From JAEUKA01 sp044228505 (lineage in GTDB: Bacteria; Myxococcota_A; Polyangia; Palsa-1104; JAEUJZ01): DNA of 64,000 nt. Made by a program: the position numbers and the translations under genes. Within the stretch, counting starts at the first letter, position 1; each line of letters starts with the position of its first letter. This document shows positions 7,965 through 16,684 of this stretch, in pieces. Location of the stretch: positions 62,001-126,000 of the forward strand of contig JBGAUT010000014.1 of assembly GCA_044228505.1 (NCBI GenBank), given 5' to 3'. The notes beneath the pieces were generated by a model, which was not told the origin of the DNA, did no database searches, and was given only the letters and a program-made list of their open reading frames with translations.

Positions 7965-10900
7965 TTAGAAGGTCAGGCGCCAGCCGAAGCGCATAAACAA
8001 CGGGAGCTGGTAGCCGGTCGGCTGACCGTAGTTCGAGTTGAACGTCGGCAGCGTGCCGTTGTTGGCCTTCAGGTGCTTGAGGTCGGTGATCTGGCCGTTC
8101 ACGATCGGAGACACCGTGGTCGCGGTGAACTCGTCATCGACGTTGGTGACCTCGCGCTGATTGAACAGGTTGACCACGTCAACAAACAGGTTCATCCCCA
8201 CCGTCTGGGTCAGCTTGTGATCGTAGCCGACGTGCAAGTCGAACTGAGTCACCGTCGGAGTACGACCACCCGAGCCACGTGGGAGCAGGTACACTTCGCG
8301 ACGTCCGTAGTACGGGTGACGACCGAGAACTTCGACCGGACGACCGCTGGTGGCGGTGAAGGTAATACCGATGGTCAGCTTGCCCTTGTCACCAAACAAC
8401 GGCTGGTCATAAAACGCCGTCGCCTTGAAGTTGTGCGGGCGGTCGGTGGGCAGCGGACCGTTGCGGTTCGCGAGCAGGTCGATCAAGTCGAACTGCGACG
8501 AGATGTTCGGGTCGCTCTGGCCGTTCGACGATGAGAACGTACCGGGGTAGTTACCGAGCGTACGCGAGTAGGTGTAGCTCGAAATCACCGAGAAGCGGTT
8601 CGACAGCCGCTTGTTGAGCGTCAGCACCAGGGCATCGTAGTTGCGGCGGGCTTTCGGGAACACCGAGCCAACCAGCTTATACGCACCGAGCAGTGCCACT
8701 GCATCCTGATAGGCCAGCTGATCAGCCACCTTGGCATTGGCTGCCGTGCCAGCGGGCTTTAGGCGATCCACCTCGTCTTGCAGCTGCTTGACGACGTTCG
8801 GGTCCGAAGGCACACCGGGGTTTGCGAGCAGGTAGGTCGTACCGCCGTCCGGCGACATATCTTCGACGATGTTGCCGAGGTCGCGGTGGATGTAGCTGAC
8901 ACCCACGACGATATCCAACCCGATATCGTAGTTCACGCCGAGCGTGATTTCGTTGATGTACTGACCCTGAACGACCGGCGAGATGAGCGGAGCGCGACCA
9001 CCGTTGACCACGCCACCTTCGGCCGCCAGGAACTGGCAGCCCGCCGAGGGCACCGGCACTGCGCGACCACCAGGCTGAAGCGTGACTCTGTCGCAGTTTG
9101 CGCCAGGCACGAATCCAGAGGAGTACATACCTTCAGCGGTAAGCTGACGATCGTTGATGTTGAGCGGAATCGACTGATAGAACCGCCCGTAGTTGAAGAA
9201 CACCTTCGAGCGACCAGGCCGCGAGGTCAGCTGCGTAAAGTCATATACTAGACCGATACGCGGTGCCCAGTTGTCCTTGATATCAATATAGCGATGGCCA
9301 TCCGCGCCATATAGCTCTTGGCCTTCCCAGCGCACACCAGCATTGAGCACCAGACCCGGTGCCCAGCCAATGCTCCAAGAGTCGCGCAGATACGCCGAGA
9401 AGTTCTGGGTGTAGCTGCGACCCTCAAAGTTGTTGAGGTGTTCGATCTCTTTGGTCTCCAGGTTCTGGCGAGCGTACTCGCGAGTAATCTGGATGGTGCC
9501 GTCGGGCTGCTGGCTATACGCCCGGTGACCGCTCGACGGATCGTTCGGATCGAGATCCGCGCCGGTATAGGTACGGTTGTTGTAGCTATCGAGATACTCA
9601 AACTCGAAGCCAGCCTTGATGGCGTGAATACCACGCAGCGGGTTCCACTCCCCGGTCAAGTGCAGGAAGTACGTCGCTGAGGCAATGAGCTGGTGACGCT
9701 GCAGCAGGCTGTCCCCGTACTGTCCATAGCCACGGGTATAACCAGTGAGCGGACACGGGTTAAACAGCGTCGAACGACCCATCGCATCCATCTTCATCTG
9801 ACGGCGGCAACCACCTACGTCTTCGAAGTCGGACAGCGTGAATGGGTCGGTCTGAGCGGCTGCCCAGGCGATGCTCGGCAGGTTCGGCTGCTCGGGATTT
9901 ACCGTCGAAGCCTGGTAGTGATAACCGTACAGGACGTCAAGCTGGAGCTTCCGGTCAAACAGCTTGCCGATGTAGTGGAAGATCGCGTCGTGGACTTGGT
10001 CCTTCTGGTTAAACCGCTGCGTGCCCAGATCAACCGCCCGAATGGCACCGTAATCGTCGGTGATCTTCGGCGAAGCAATATAGGTGAGCTGGATGTTGTG
10101 GTCTTGGCTGAGGTTGAACTGGATCTTGGCGATACCGTTGTAGAGACGCTCGACCGCTCCAGCTTCCTGAGCATAAGAGATCTCGTCGGTACGCAGAGCC
10201 AGCGTCCTCGGTCCATCACACAGGGCGGAGTTCGCCAGGTAACTCGGGCACTGGAAGTCCGGATCGATCGCCGCTTTGCCAGTCGAAGCGTCAAACGACA
10301 GAGACCGGGCGCGCCGCTGATACAGGACTTCCTTAAAGGTCGGCGCAAAGCCAATGTAGAACCAGATCCGATCTTTGACGATCGGGCCGCCGATTTCGAA
10401 GCCGAAGTCGTACAGCAGGTTGTTGCGACTGCGGGTGATGAGTGCTTCACCGAGTCGTGCAACACCGCGTGGCTCAAGCTGGAACGGCTGGAACGAGCCG
10501 AACACCGAGCCCTTGAACTCGTTGCTACCAGTCTTCGTGGCGATGTTGACGACACCACCCGTGGCGCGACCGAATTCGGCCTGGTAGCCACCGGTGATGA
10601 CGTTGATTTCCTGAATGAAGTACTGCGAAAGCTCCGTACCAATCAGTCCCTTGTTGGGGTCTGAGGTATTGAGACCATCGATGATGTAGTTGTTCTCGCT
10701 GCCGGTTGAGCCCGAGATCTGCACACCGACGTCACCACCTGCCGCACCGGTCTTACCGGCTACGTCAGCGGTGCCTGGCGCAAGCGTCAGGACCGACTCG
10801 AAGGTACGGCCACGAACCGGCGTGGCACGCATGACTTCCTGGTTCACTTCTACGCCCGTCGAGGTACTCGCGGTGTCGACCACTGGTGCCGACTCACGAA

Positions 10901-11318
10901 TGACCTTGACCTCGCGCTTGGTCGAGCTGAGGTTGATTTCGCCGTTGACGGTAACGGTCTTGCCGAGGCTCAGCCGGATACCGGGGCGTTCGACGCGTGG
11001 CTTGTCATCCGCACCGAAGAAGAAGCTGACCTTATAGTCATCACCCGATGGAAGCTGGGTGATGATATAGCGGCCGTTGTTGTCGGTGATCTCAGCCTGC
11101 TCGCCTTGCAGAGCCGGGCTCTGCACGACCACCGTGACACCCGCCAGCGGCTTGCCATTCTCGTCTTTGACGGTGCCCTGAATCTGGGCCAGCGTCTGCT
11201 GGGCGAGCGCCACTTGCGGTGCAAGGTACGCACCCGGAACCACCAGCAACCAGGGCAGCAGCTTGGCCCGCAACACTACGGCGGCCTTACCCTGGTGTTT
11301 CGAATTCTTTCGTCGCAT
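7965..11318 (-). CDS. Oar-like TonB-dependent outer-membrane receptor
   Basis: The protein has 1117 residues. The N-terminus is a basic stretch and hydrophobic signal sequence. A carboxypeptidase-regulatory-like domain follows (IQGTVKDENGKPLAGVTVVV, residues ~45-135), then a TonB plug (VMRATPVRGRTFESVLTLAPG, IIDGLNTSD, YQAEFGRATGGVVNIATKTG) and a large beta barrel ending in the C-terminal Phe (GWRLTF) typical of outer-membrane proteins. This architecture is that of Myxococcus Oar, known for export of a protease/developmental signal, and of related SusC-like receptors. It lies 24 bp downstream of a lipoprotein gene on the same strand, the usual receptor-plus-surface-lipoprotein pairing. The transported substrate cannot be deduced. 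No TonB box was assigned with confidence. Confidence 0.88.
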   Translation of the reverse strand: MRRKNSKHQGKAAVVLRAKLLPWLLVVPGAYLAPQVALAQQTLAQIQGTVKDENGKPLAGVTVVVQSPALQGEQAEITDNNGRYIITQLPSGDDYKVSFFFGADDKPRVERPGIRLSLGKTVTVNGEINLSSTKREVKVIRESAPVVDTASTSTGVEVNQEVMRATPVRGRTFESVLTLAPGTADVAGKTGAAGGDVGVQISGSTGSENNYIIDGLNTSDPNKGLIGTELSQYFIQEINVITGGYQAEFGRATGGVVNIATKTGSNEFKGSVFGSFQPFQLEPRGVARLGEALITRSRNNLLYDFGFEIGGPIVKDRIWFYIGFAPTFKEVLYQRRARSLSFDASTGKAAIDPDFQCPSYLANSALCDGPRTLALRTDEISYAQEAGAVERLYNGIAKIQFNLSQDHNIQLTYIASPKITDDYGAIRAVDLGTQRFNQKDQVHDAIFHYIGKLFDRKLQLDVLYGYHYQASTVNPEQPNLPSIAWAAAQTDPFTLSDFEDVGGCRRQMKMDAMGRSTLFNPCPLTGYTRGYGQYGDSLLQRHQLIASATYFLHLTGEWNPLRGIHAIKAGFEFEYLDSYNNRTYTGADLDPNDPSSGHRAYSQQPDGTIQITREYARQNLETKEIEHLNNFEGRSYTQNFSAYLRDSWSIGWAPGLVLNAGVRWEGQELYGADGHRYIDIKDNWAPRIGLVYDFTQLTSRPGRSKVFFNYGRFYQSIPLNINDRQLTAEGMYSSGFVPGANCDRVTLQPGGRAVPVPSAGCQFLAAEGGVVNGGRAPLISPVVQGQYINEITLGVNYDIGLDIVVGVSYIHRDLGNIVEDMSPDGGTTYLLANPGVPSDPNVVKQLQDEVDRLKPAGTAANAKVADQLAYQDAVALLGAYKLVGSVFPKARRNYDALVLTLNKRLSNRFSVISSYTYSRTLGNYPGTFSSSNGQSDPNISSQFDLIDLLANRNGPLPTDRPHNFKATAFYDQPLFGDKGKLTIGITFTATSGRPVEVLGRHPYYGRREVYLLPRGSGGRTPTVTQFDLHVGYDHKLTQTVGMNLFVDVVNLFNQREVTNVDDEFTATTVSPIVNGQITDLKHLKANNGTLPTFNSNYGQPTGYQLPLFMRFGWRLTF

Positions 11319-11342
11319 CGTTCAAACTCCTGGCGAGTCGTA

Positions 11343-12650
11343 CTAGCAGTTGTTGGGATCAGCGACCGCGCTCGACGGCACACCGGCGTAATCCATCGGA
11401 GTCGCACCCTTGAGCAGCTTGGCGCGAATCACGATGTCTTTGCCCATCGTGTGAATGCCCTTACCGATGGGGTGTCCCTTCAATTGGCTCAGGTCATAAA
11501 TCGCAGCGCCCTTGAGAGTCACGGTGACAACGACTTCATCGGTCATCGGGTTCGTCAAAGTCGCCCACGCACCACCGCTGGCTGGCGCAACATAGATTGA
11601 GCGAAGCGATCCACAATCATCAGCCACATTCGGGCTGACAATCACGGCCACAGCCTTGGGAGCACCACCGTTTACCGAGACTTGCGCGGTGGCCGAGGTG
11701 CCGTTCAGGCGGCTGTAGTCCACTGCAGCGTTGACGGTGATCTCGATCGCACCATCGATGGCGACCAAGTCATTCGCCACTGTGTACGGGTCGGCTGAAG
11801 AACCAGTGCCACTCGCCCCTGCACGAACTTCGCTCCCGCTCTCACCGTCACCATTGCCCACACTGTTGATCTGGAATGGCTCGGTACGGAACGACAGCAG
11901 CGAGGTCGCCCGATCGTCGATCAGGATCTTCTGCTGATCGCGACCCGCCAGACCCTTCGAAAGCATCACGGAATAGCTGGAGTCTGGCTCCAGCGCAGCA
12001 AGTGGGTCCACCGTCTTGGACGTCAACCCAATCTTGTCGCACTTAAACTTGTTGGCAGCGCTGGTGCAGCTCGTCAGGACTTCCATCTGTAGGCCAGGTC
12101 CGTAGGGGAACTGCGATGGGTCCGGGCTCAAGTCCGAGCCAGTGAGCTGGAGGCTGTTATAGGTAAGCGGAATTCCCACCGCACCGTTGTCCGTGGAGCA
12201 GTTGGTGCAAGCCAGGCTAATCACCTTCTGATCCACCAACTTCAGATCGGTCGGCACACCCGACTCAGGAACCAGCTCAAGCTCCGTACTGTTCACCCCA
12301 CGGCTTGGCGCATCGAGGTCAAGCAGCGGCGGCTTGTTGAACACCACACGCAGCCGACGCAGCGAGTCCGGGTTGGGCGGGCTCTTCTTGACACCATAGG
12401 TGTCCATGAAGGGGTCGTTCGTGCACTGCTTCAGGTCTTTGTACTGCGCCAGGGTGCAGTCCGACGGCACGCTTGTGTCGGTGAACACCAAGTGGCCGGT
12501 ATTGATGCCGAAGTCAATCAGGGTTAGCCGCAGAACTTTGAGCGGACCAGTTGGCTCGCCATCCTGGCCCGTGAGGTTGTCATTACAAGCCCCCAGCAGC
12601 ATCAGGCTCGCGGCGGCACCAAGAAACAGTGACTTTCTATGCTTCTTCAT
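11343..12650 (-). CDS. Lipoprotein with Ig-like domains, partner of the Oar-like receptor
   Basis: The protein has 435 residues. It starts with a lipoprotein signal peptide, and the lipobox LLGAC puts the lipidated Cys at residue 22. The rest is beta-rich. LRVVFNKPPLLDLD and LEPDSSYSVMLSKGLAGRD resemble SbsA-type bacterial Ig-like domains, in which a 'functional limit' strand is followed by an extreme-property strand. Several Cys pairs (CTNCSTDN, SCTSAANKFKC) suggest disulfides outside the cytoplasm. It is the first gene of a two-gene unit with the receptor, and a 348 bp gap lies upstream of it. It probably binds ligand at the outer membrane or stabilises the receptor (inference). I do not recognise a closer family. 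Confidence 0.65.
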   Translation of the reverse strand: MKKHRKSLFLGAAASLMLLGACNDNLTGQDGEPTGPLKVLRLTLIDFGINTGHLVFTDTSVPSDCTLAQYKDLKQCTNDPFMDTYGVKKSPPNPDSLRRLRVVFNKPPLLDLDAPSRGVNSTELELVPESGVPTDLKLVDQKVISLACTNCSTDNGAVGIPLTYNSLQLTGSDLSPDPSQFPYGPGLQMEVLTSCTSAANKFKCDKIGLTSKTVDPLAALEPDSSYSVMLSKGLAGRDQQKILIDDRATSLLSFRTEPFQINSVGNGDGESGSEVRAGASGTGSSADPYTVANDLVAIDGAIEITVNAAVDYSRLNGTSATAQVSVNGGAPKAVAVIVSPNVADDCGSLRSIYVAPASGGAWATLTNPMTDEVVVTVTLKGAAIYDLSQLKGHPIGKGIHTMGKDIVIRAKLLKGATPMDYAGVPSSAVADPNNC

Positions 12651-12845
12651 CGGCTCGAAGCTCCTTCACAACGACCACACCGGGATGGTAGGCCCCGGCA
12701 CCAAAACCAGAAAAACCGCAGCGACAGTGCCCCATCTCCGTACGCACCCCAGCCGCTCCGTCGAGAAGCTCGCGGCATAGGAACTGGTTGCTTTGGTAGC
12801 GCAGGGACGGAAGCGACATTTCGCACAACAGTGTACTAATGAGGC

Positions 12846-12874
12846 ATTCCACAAGGACTGAGGAATAAAGTCAA
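12846..12874 (-). promoter_or_regulatory. Possible sigma70-type promoter for the lipoprotein-receptor unit
   Basis: On the minus strand TTGACT (12874-12869) is followed after 17 bp by TGGAAT (12851-12846). The -35 matches five of six consensus bases and the -10 four of six. It lies ~195 bp before the lipoprotein ATG, within the 12651-12998 gap, where no other gene is convincing. Confidence 0.3.
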
Positions 12875-12998
12875 CGTGAAACCCGTTCTTTGGGCCAAAC
12901 CCTGCTCAATGTCTGCATTCCCCCCTACCGCCCAACGTCCCATCGAGCCCCGAGACTCCCGCCAGCCCCACCGAGGTAAGTCGATTCTACGAGGCTAC

Positions 12999-14102
12999 TT
13001 AAGGGAAATAGCCGTCCACGAGGAGCTGCTCGGCGGTCAAGATCGCACCTTGGGCAGCCCCCATCTTGGTGTTGTGCGATAGCAGCACGTATTTAACACC
13101 GTGCTCCCCAAGCGCTCGTTCTTCACGGAGGCGCCCCACCACGGTCGTAAGCCCGCTGCCCAGATCGCGATCAAGACGAGGCTGCGGTCGATACGGATCG
13201 TCGGTCACCGAGATGAGCTGCGGCGGCACAGAGGGCAGCCTCAGTGCTGCGAGCTCTCGCCCGAACCCCTGAAGCGCGGCCTTCACCTCGGGCAGCGATG
13301 CCGCTCGCTCGGTTTCGCAGAACACCGCTTCGGTGTGCCCGTCCAGAACCGCCACCCGGGTGCATGTACAGCTTACAGCGATCGGCAGCGAAACAATCGC
13401 GTGCTCAGAGACGGAGCCGCCTGCACACAGGCCCAGGATTTTCCGGGTCTCTCGCTCGACCTTCTCTTCTTCGCCGGGAATAAACGGAATGACGTTATCG
13501 ATGACATCGAGAGCGGCCACTCCCGGCGAGCGCCCTGCCCCAGATACCGATTGCAGCGAGGTCATCACCACCTTACGCAGCCCAAAGTGCCGCAGGATCG
13601 GTGCCAGCGTAATCGCCAGCCCCACGGTGGTGCAGTTGGGTCCAGGCGCAATAAAGCCACGGAACCCACGCCGCTGCTGCTGGGTACGGAGTAGCTGCGC
13701 ATGCTCGCGGTTGACCCCGGGCAGCAAGATCGGGACATCCGGCTCGTAACGAAAGGCACTCGCAGTCGAAAAAACCGGGACCGCTGCGGCCATGCGCGGC
13801 TCTAGCTCTTTGGCGACATCGCTTTCGACGGCAGAAAAAACGACATCGATTCCCTCAGTGGTTGCGTCTTTGGCAGCCACCACCGGTAGAGCCAACAGGT
13901 CCGGTGGCGGCTGTCCCCCGGCATACCAGCGCAGGCTGCCCCGCTCATCCCGCAGCGCCTCGCCATACGAGCGGCCCGCCGAGCGCTCCGAGGCGCACAG
14001 TCGCGACACCGTGAACCACGGATGATCAGTCAGCGCGGCGACGAACTGTTGGCCAGCAACTCCCGTCGCACCCAAGACCATAGCGCGTAGCTTTGGATTC
14101 AT
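12999..14102 (-). CDS. asd: Aspartate-semialdehyde dehydrogenase
   Basis: This 367-residue NADP-dependent enzyme reduces aspartyl-4-phosphate to aspartate-4-semialdehyde for Lys, Thr, Met and diaminopimelate synthesis. The N-terminal Rossmann motif is MVLGATGVAGQQF. The catalytic Cys157 lies in APGPNCTTVG, and the substrate-binding Arg and active-site His are in RVAVLDGHTEAVF. The sequence style (SERSAGRSYGEA, GPNCTT) matches the archaeal/fungal-type Asd subgroup rather than the E. coli type. The ATG at 14102 directly precedes the Rossmann strand; another in-frame ATG lies 15 bp upstream. It is divergent from the Ntn-hydrolase gene with only ~47 bp between starts, so the two promoters must overlap. 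Confidence 0.87.
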   Translation of the reverse strand: MNPKLRAMVLGATGVAGQQFVAALTDHPWFTVSRLCASERSAGRSYGEALRDERGSLRWYAGGQPPPDLLALPVVAAKDATTEGIDVVFSAVESDVAKELEPRMAAAVPVFSTASAFRYEPDVPILLPGVNREHAQLLRTQQQRRGFRGFIAPGPNCTTVGLAITLAPILRHFGLRKVVMTSLQSVSGAGRSPGVAALDVIDNVIPFIPGEEEKVERETRKILGLCAGGSVSEHAIVSLPIAVSCTCTRVAVLDGHTEAVFCETERAASLPEVKAALQGFGRELAALRLPSVPPQLISVTDDPYRPQPRLDRDLGSGLTTVVGRLREERALGEHGVKYVLLSHNTKMGAAQGAILTAEQLLVDGYFP

Positions 14103-14149
14103 TGCGGCAGCGAGCATAATCGGACTTGCTCAAAAGGGGAAAGTCGATC

Positions 14150-15373
14150 ATGTGTGACACACTCGTCGTCGTACAGCCGCACTGCGTGCTGTTTGCCAAA
14201 AACTCGGATCGCTCTCCGCAAGAACCGCAGATCATCGAGTGGCAACCAGCGTCCGAACACAAGCCGGGCAGCTTTGTGAAGTGTAGCCACTTGAGGATCC
14301 CGCAGGCTCGTCGCACCCATGCGGTGATGCTGTCGCGGCCCTCGTGGATGTGGGGAGCCGAGATCGCCACCAACGAGCACGGCGTCACGATTGGCAATGA
14401 AGCGGTGTTCACCCGCTATGGAGTGCCACGGCTTGGACTGACTGGCATGGATCTGCTGCGGCTGGCGGTGGAACGGGCCGACTCAGCCTCATCAGCGGTC
14501 GAGGTCATCCTCGATCTGTGTGCGCAGTTTGGTCAAGGTGGTGACTGCGACCATCTCAGCAGCTCGTTTCGCTACTTCAGCAGCTTCATCATCGCTGACC
14601 GCCGCCGGGCCTTCGTGCTCGAAACCGCCGGGCCACACCACGCCATCGAGGAAGTCCTATCGACACGCAGCATCTCGAACGGGCTGACCATCCCCGGCTT
14701 TGCCGAGCCCCACAGTGATGTCCTCCGGACCTGGGCGTCCCGCTGTCGCATCCGCCAGCCACGCACCCAAGGCCGCGCCCGTAGCGCCCGAGGACTCTCA
14801 GACATGATCGAAGTACTCCGAGACCACGGCACCGATCATGAGAAGCAGGGTCGCATTTCTACCAACTTACTGCTTGGTGGGATGTCGGGCCCATGTATGC
14901 ATGGAGCGGGTCTGGCGGTGAACGTCCAGACCACCAGTTCATGGGTGTCGCGGCTCTCTCCGCAAGGCGATAGTCACTACCTAACCGCCACTTCTGCCCC
15001 ATGTATGTCCTTGTTCAAACCCGCACAGGTACAAGCGCCCATTCCGAGCGAGTATCTTGGGACCCCAACAGTCGGTCGCGCCGATGATCATTCTCTGTTC
15101 TGGCTCCAGGAACGACTCCACTGCCTGGTCATGCGAGATCCCGAGCGACTCCTTCCGTTGTTTGAAACCGAACGCAATCAAGTGGAGCAGCGCTGGCTCA
15201 ACAATCCCCTGCCTTCAGCCGATGCCTTCGCGGTACATCGAGAGCTGATTCACAAGTGGACCCAACTGGTGACACGGTCCCTGGAAAGCGATCCCATTGG
15301 CAAACGGCGGCGTCAACCGTGGGTGGAGCAGTACTGGAGCCGTCAAAACCAGCGCGTGGGCACTCTCCGGTAA
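14150..15373 (+). CDS. Secernin/peptidase C69-type Ntn-hydrolase
   Basis: The protein has 407 residues. The ATG at 14150 is chosen because the second residue is then Cys (MCDTLVVV): removal of Met exposes the N-terminal nucleophile, as in the C69 dipeptidase/secernin and acyl-CoA:6-APA acyltransferase-like Ntn-hydrolases. AAAAGGGGA lies at the right distance upstream. Other family marks are VLFAKNSDRSPQEPQ, THAVMLSRPSWMWGAEIA, NEHGVTIGNEAVFTR and the repeated late elements FIIADRRRAFVLETAG and SRLSPQGDSHYLTATS. There is no signal peptide, so it is likely cytoplasmic. Probable activity is hydrolysis of an amide bond in a small peptide or modified amino acid; the substrate is not predictable. 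It is divergent from asd. Confidence 0.8.
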   Translation: MCDTLVVVQPHCVLFAKNSDRSPQEPQIIEWQPASEHKPGSFVKCSHLRIPQARRTHAVMLSRPSWMWGAEIATNEHGVTIGNEAVFTRYGVPRLGLTGMDLLRLAVERADSASSAVEVILDLCAQFGQGGDCDHLSSSFRYFSSFIIADRRRAFVLETAGPHHAIEEVLSTRSISNGLTIPGFAEPHSDVLRTWASRCRIRQPRTQGRARSARGLSDMIEVLRDHGTDHEKQGRISTNLLLGGMSGPCMHGAGLAVNVQTTSSWVSRLSPQGDSHYLTATSAPCMSLFKPAQVQAPIPSEYLGTPTVGRADDHSLFWLQERLHCLVMRDPERLLPLFETERNQVEQRWLNNPLPSADAFAVHRELIHKWTQLVTRSLESDPIGKRRRQPWVEQYWSRQNQRVGTLR

Positions 15374-15756
15374 GGACCGGTGATCGAAACCGGAAGCCGA
15401 GTCCTTGACAAGCCACCGCCGTGATTCTCGACCACAGTGCCATGGCCATCGACACCCGCCGCTACACCAATCAGACACGCTGACTTGGCTTCGCAACCCG
15501 ATCGGCCTGGGTCACAAACACTCCGACCAGCGTTCCGGAATCTACCGACTTGGGTCTTCCAAGCAGCCCGTGACGTCTCAGTCTCTGCGCGCAGCGGTCC
15601 AATCGCCTTCCGCTCAGTGCCACCAAGCAGCGCGTTGGATCTGTAACCCAGCCGGTTGGGGTTCTATACCCAGCGCGTTGCCTTCCGTACCCAGCTCGTT
15701 ACGTTCCGTACCCAGCTCGTTAGGCCGGTGACGCTGTGCCCGACGATCACCAGAGG
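15374..15756. other. Intergenic gap without convincing gene
   Basis: The 383 bp between two convergent genes contain only short open frames of odd composition. The last ~110 bp carry degenerate tandem repeats, listed separately. Nothing else was recognised. Confidence 0.5.
15620..15732. repeat. Degenerate 21-23 bp tandem repeats
   Basis: About five imperfect copies share the core ACCCAGCTCGTT or a close variant (AACCCAGCCGGTTG, ACCCAGCGCGTTG, ACCCAGCTCGTTA, ACCCAGCTCGTTA), at 21-23 bp steps. The two rightmost complete units are the most alike. They lie in the space between convergent genes, where short tandem arrays are often found. They could act as a transcription terminator region or be neutral slippage products. 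Confidence 0.6.
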
Positions 15757-16578
15757 TTAGGGGGTACCTTCGTAGGCATCGCAGTCCAGTCCGCACTGAT
15801 CGGCAAGCGCACGCCAGTCGAAACGAAGATCCTCCGCGATTCGAAAGTACTTGCGAGCCGCATCATCGCTCTGCAAAACCCCATCGCCGAGTGCGTACAT
15901 CACCCCGAGTGTGGCCGCGGCACGACCACTGCCAGCGGAAGCAGCCCGATCGTACCAAGACACGGCCAGGGCCGAATCCTGTTCGACCCCATCGCCGGTC
16001 GCATAGAAGCCACCGAGGTTGGCCATCGCCCGCGAGCTACCTGCTTCTGCCGCACGCTGACACCACGAAACCGCTGCTGCTTTGTCCACAGAAACGCCGA
16101 CGCCTTTGACGTAGAAGACGTACAGCTCAAACATCGCGTCCGCTTCTCCGGCTTCAGCGGCCATGCGGTGATAGCGCAAGCTCTCCATCACGTCCTTTTC
16201 GCAACCAAACCCGGCGTACGTAAAGAGCCCGAGTAAATACAGTGCTCTCGGGATGGACTCCGCTCGCTTGGCCCATTCGAAGGCTTCGGTGGCTCGCTCG
16301 CTCATACGGGAAAAGTAGATACGATTGGCCAAATCGACCCCAGCTTGCAGATGACCGAGCTGCGCGGCTCGTTCCAATGCCGCGACGGTCAGGTTCCGCA
16401 TCCGCTCGATCTGCTCGAGTGCGACCGGAGCAAGCCCGATCATCTCATCGACCCCCCGAAATTCCAGCGCCAGCGCGGCACGGCCACTTGCGTCATAGAG
16501 CGCATGGGCATCCCCGTGAGCCAAGACCGACTCCAGCTCCGCAATCTTCGATTCGGTATCTACCTGCCGTCCGTCCAT
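15757..16578 (-). CDS. Sel1-repeat (TPR-like) protein
   Basis: The protein has 273 residues. From about residue 80 it consists of Sel1-like repeats, helical pairs with conserved Ala/Gly: AKRAESIPRALYLLGLFTYAG, YHRMAAEAGEADAMFELYVF, CQRAAEAGSSRAMANLGGFY, YDRAASAGSGRAAATLGVMY. There is no signal peptide or membrane segment, so it is probably a cytoplasmic protein-interaction scaffold. The N-terminal ~70 residues are helical and acidic with no recognised domain. The gene starts ~106 bp after the end of the large Cys-rich lipoprotein gene on the same strand. Partners unknown. Confidence 0.78.
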   Translation of the reverse strand: MDGRQVDTESKIAELESVLAHGDAHALYDASGRAALALEFRGVDEMIGLAPVALEQIERMRNLTVAALERAAQLGHLQAGVDLANRIYFSRMSERATEAFEWAKRAESIPRALYLLGLFTYAGFGCEKDVMESLRYHRMAAEAGEADAMFELYVFYVKGVGVSVDKAAAVSWCQRAAEAGSSRAMANLGGFYATGDGVEQDSALAVSWYDRAASAGSGRAAATLGVMYALGDGVLQSDDAARKYFRIAEDLRFDWRALADQCGLDCDAYEGTP

Positions 16579-16684
16579 CGATAGGCGCTCCTGGGTGGGC
16601 GTGAAAAAAAGTCCGACTCCACAGTCGAGCAGGATGAAGTCGGCGTCAAGCGAATGAAGCGGTCGTTGGTCGGTAAAAAGGCAG

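Noticed and set aside
9693..10664. 323-residue plus-strand frame opposite the Oar-like receptor
   Set aside because: It lies wholly within the receptor barrel in antisense and has no recognisable motif.
12639..12839. Short plus-strand gene in the gap upstream of the lipoprotein
   Set aside because: The open frame overlaps others in both directions and lacks a Shine-Dalgarno; the gap more likely holds the promoter of the lipoprotein-receptor unit.
15405..15731. A small gene of 108 codons between the C69 hydrolase and the Sel1 protein
   Set aside because: It runs through the tandem repeats, has no good Shine-Dalgarno and has an atypical amino acid composition.
15620..15732. CRISPR array
   Set aside because: The units follow each other directly at 21-23 bp without spacers.
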